From positions 15,478,249-15,542,248 of the forward strand of contig OY759223.1 of assembly GCA_963662175.1 (NCBI GenBank): DNA of 64,000 nucleotides. The letters are read 5' to 3'. Origin of the DNA: Aradus depressus. Lineage: Eukaryota > Arthropoda > Insecta > Hemiptera > Aradidae. Below, piece by piece: positions 63,275 through 64,000 of the stretch (position 1 is the first letter of the stretch; every line of letters starts with the position of its first letter). The translations under genes and the position numbers were made by a program. The notes under the pieces are model-generated. The model was not told the origin of the DNA. It did no database searches and saw only the letters and a program-made list of their open reading frames with translations.

Positions 63275-63375
63275 AATGTGTCTTTAACAAGTACCTGTTC
63301 GGGACCATCGATTAATGTCCTATCCGAAGGACGGCTCAAGGTTTTTTTTACCTTCCAGATAGCAAGTTAAGTTTA
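63275..63375 (-). mobile_element. SINE-A fragment
   Basis: AACAAGTACCTG, GGGACCATCGATTAATGTCC, CCGAAGGACGGC and ACCTTCCAGATA: middle part of the family only. Confidence 0.7.
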
Positions 63376-63377
63376 GA

Positions 63378-64000
63378 TATACCGGGTGATTCATTTAACC
63401 TGAAAAACAAGAATAAGTCGAAAAATAAGCTTTATCGAAAAAAATTGTTCAAACAAAAGTTGCAGGGTTTAAAGGGGGACATATAATGGTAATACGAAAT
63501 TTAACCTCGAGTGGCGTTTTCAGGGTTAAATCAATGGCAACTTCGATTTTTTCAATGGGAACCCATAGTTTTAATTGCATAGTTGTATTCTACCTGAAAA
63601 AATACGTATCTTTTGTAGGAAAAGTTTTGTTTGAAAATGTCAATTTTTTATGGTTTGGAGAATTTAAAAACACAAATTTGATGCACAAAGAAATAAAAAA
63701 TTAAATTAAAATGAATGTTATTGTAACAAAGAATTAATATTTTACACAAAATTTTGAAAACAAATTTTAATTGAATAATTTCACACCACTTATCAACAAT
63801 TAATTATCATCTTAATAAATGTTCAAAATGATGTCCCTGAACTTCAATACATTTTTCAACACGTGTAATGAAACATTGTCCTTAATAAAGTTTTTCTGTC
63901 AATTTCTCGACATGCATTTCTGATTCTCTTCTGTTTTAGAGGACAGCTGTTTTAGCTATTAAAAGTTAAACACGTGTAACATTTTGTTAGCCTTTAATAT
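63378..64000 (-). mobile_element. DDE transposon (DUF4817-like), left part, runs off window
   Basis: Terminus ACCGGGTGATTCATTTAACC after TA. The complement at about 63825-63875 reads RVEKCIEVQGHHFEHLL, the C-terminus of the same transposase class as at 55610. The remainder lies beyond 64000. Confidence 0.75.

Overview
The window is eukaryotic, AT-rich, intron-rich nuclear DNA and almost certainly comes from an insect. The evidence is three conserved animal genes split by GT-AG introns, an env-bearing errantivirus-type LTR retrotransposon, DD34D mariner and jockey/R1-type LINE relics, and a tRNA-derived SINE whose tails are the insect telomeric repeat (TTAGG)n. A hemipteran would fit but cannot be shown from the sequence. 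Most lines of a naive ORF list are chance frames; the real genes had to be assembled from short exons.

Region by region: (1) 448-7003 (+) holds the last four coding exons of a TMEM65 orthologue, with N-terminal exons off the left edge. Its introns carry SINEs, an 8-bp-TSD hAT element, a Penelope-like element with a GIY-YIG endonuclease frame, and a LINE tail. (2) 7.3-14.5 kb is intergenic: LINE and SINE debris, a 357-bp direct repeat and a nested foldback element. (3) 14628-25388 (-) is a complete nine-coding-exon CNPPD1 orthologue (cyclin Pas1/PHO80 domain protein, about 406 aa). (4) 25.8-43.9 kb has no host gene I can support and is a transposon graveyard: foldbacks, a jockey LINE split by a mariner and a SINE, an R1-clade LINE, pogo/Tigger and Harbinger relics, tandem repeats and large inverted repeats. 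(5) 43957 to beyond the right edge (+) is a secreted carboxylesterase; six exons (about 346 aa) are visible and the exon(s) carrying the catalytic His lie outside. Its first intron contains a nearly intact 7.5-kb errantivirus-like provirus (197-bp LTRs about 99% identical, 4-bp TSD ATAT, gag, pol, env). A SINE insertion has duplicated the exon 2 splice donor.

The three host genes are unrelated in pathway: a mitochondrial or membrane protein, a cyclin-fold protein and a secreted hydrolase. What links the region is its repeats. One SINE family occurs about 14 times. A set of inverted or terminal repeats shares a hammerhead-like motif (CTGANGA, short stem, GAAAC) typical of Penelope-like elements; this motif family is the most promising unexplained structure here.
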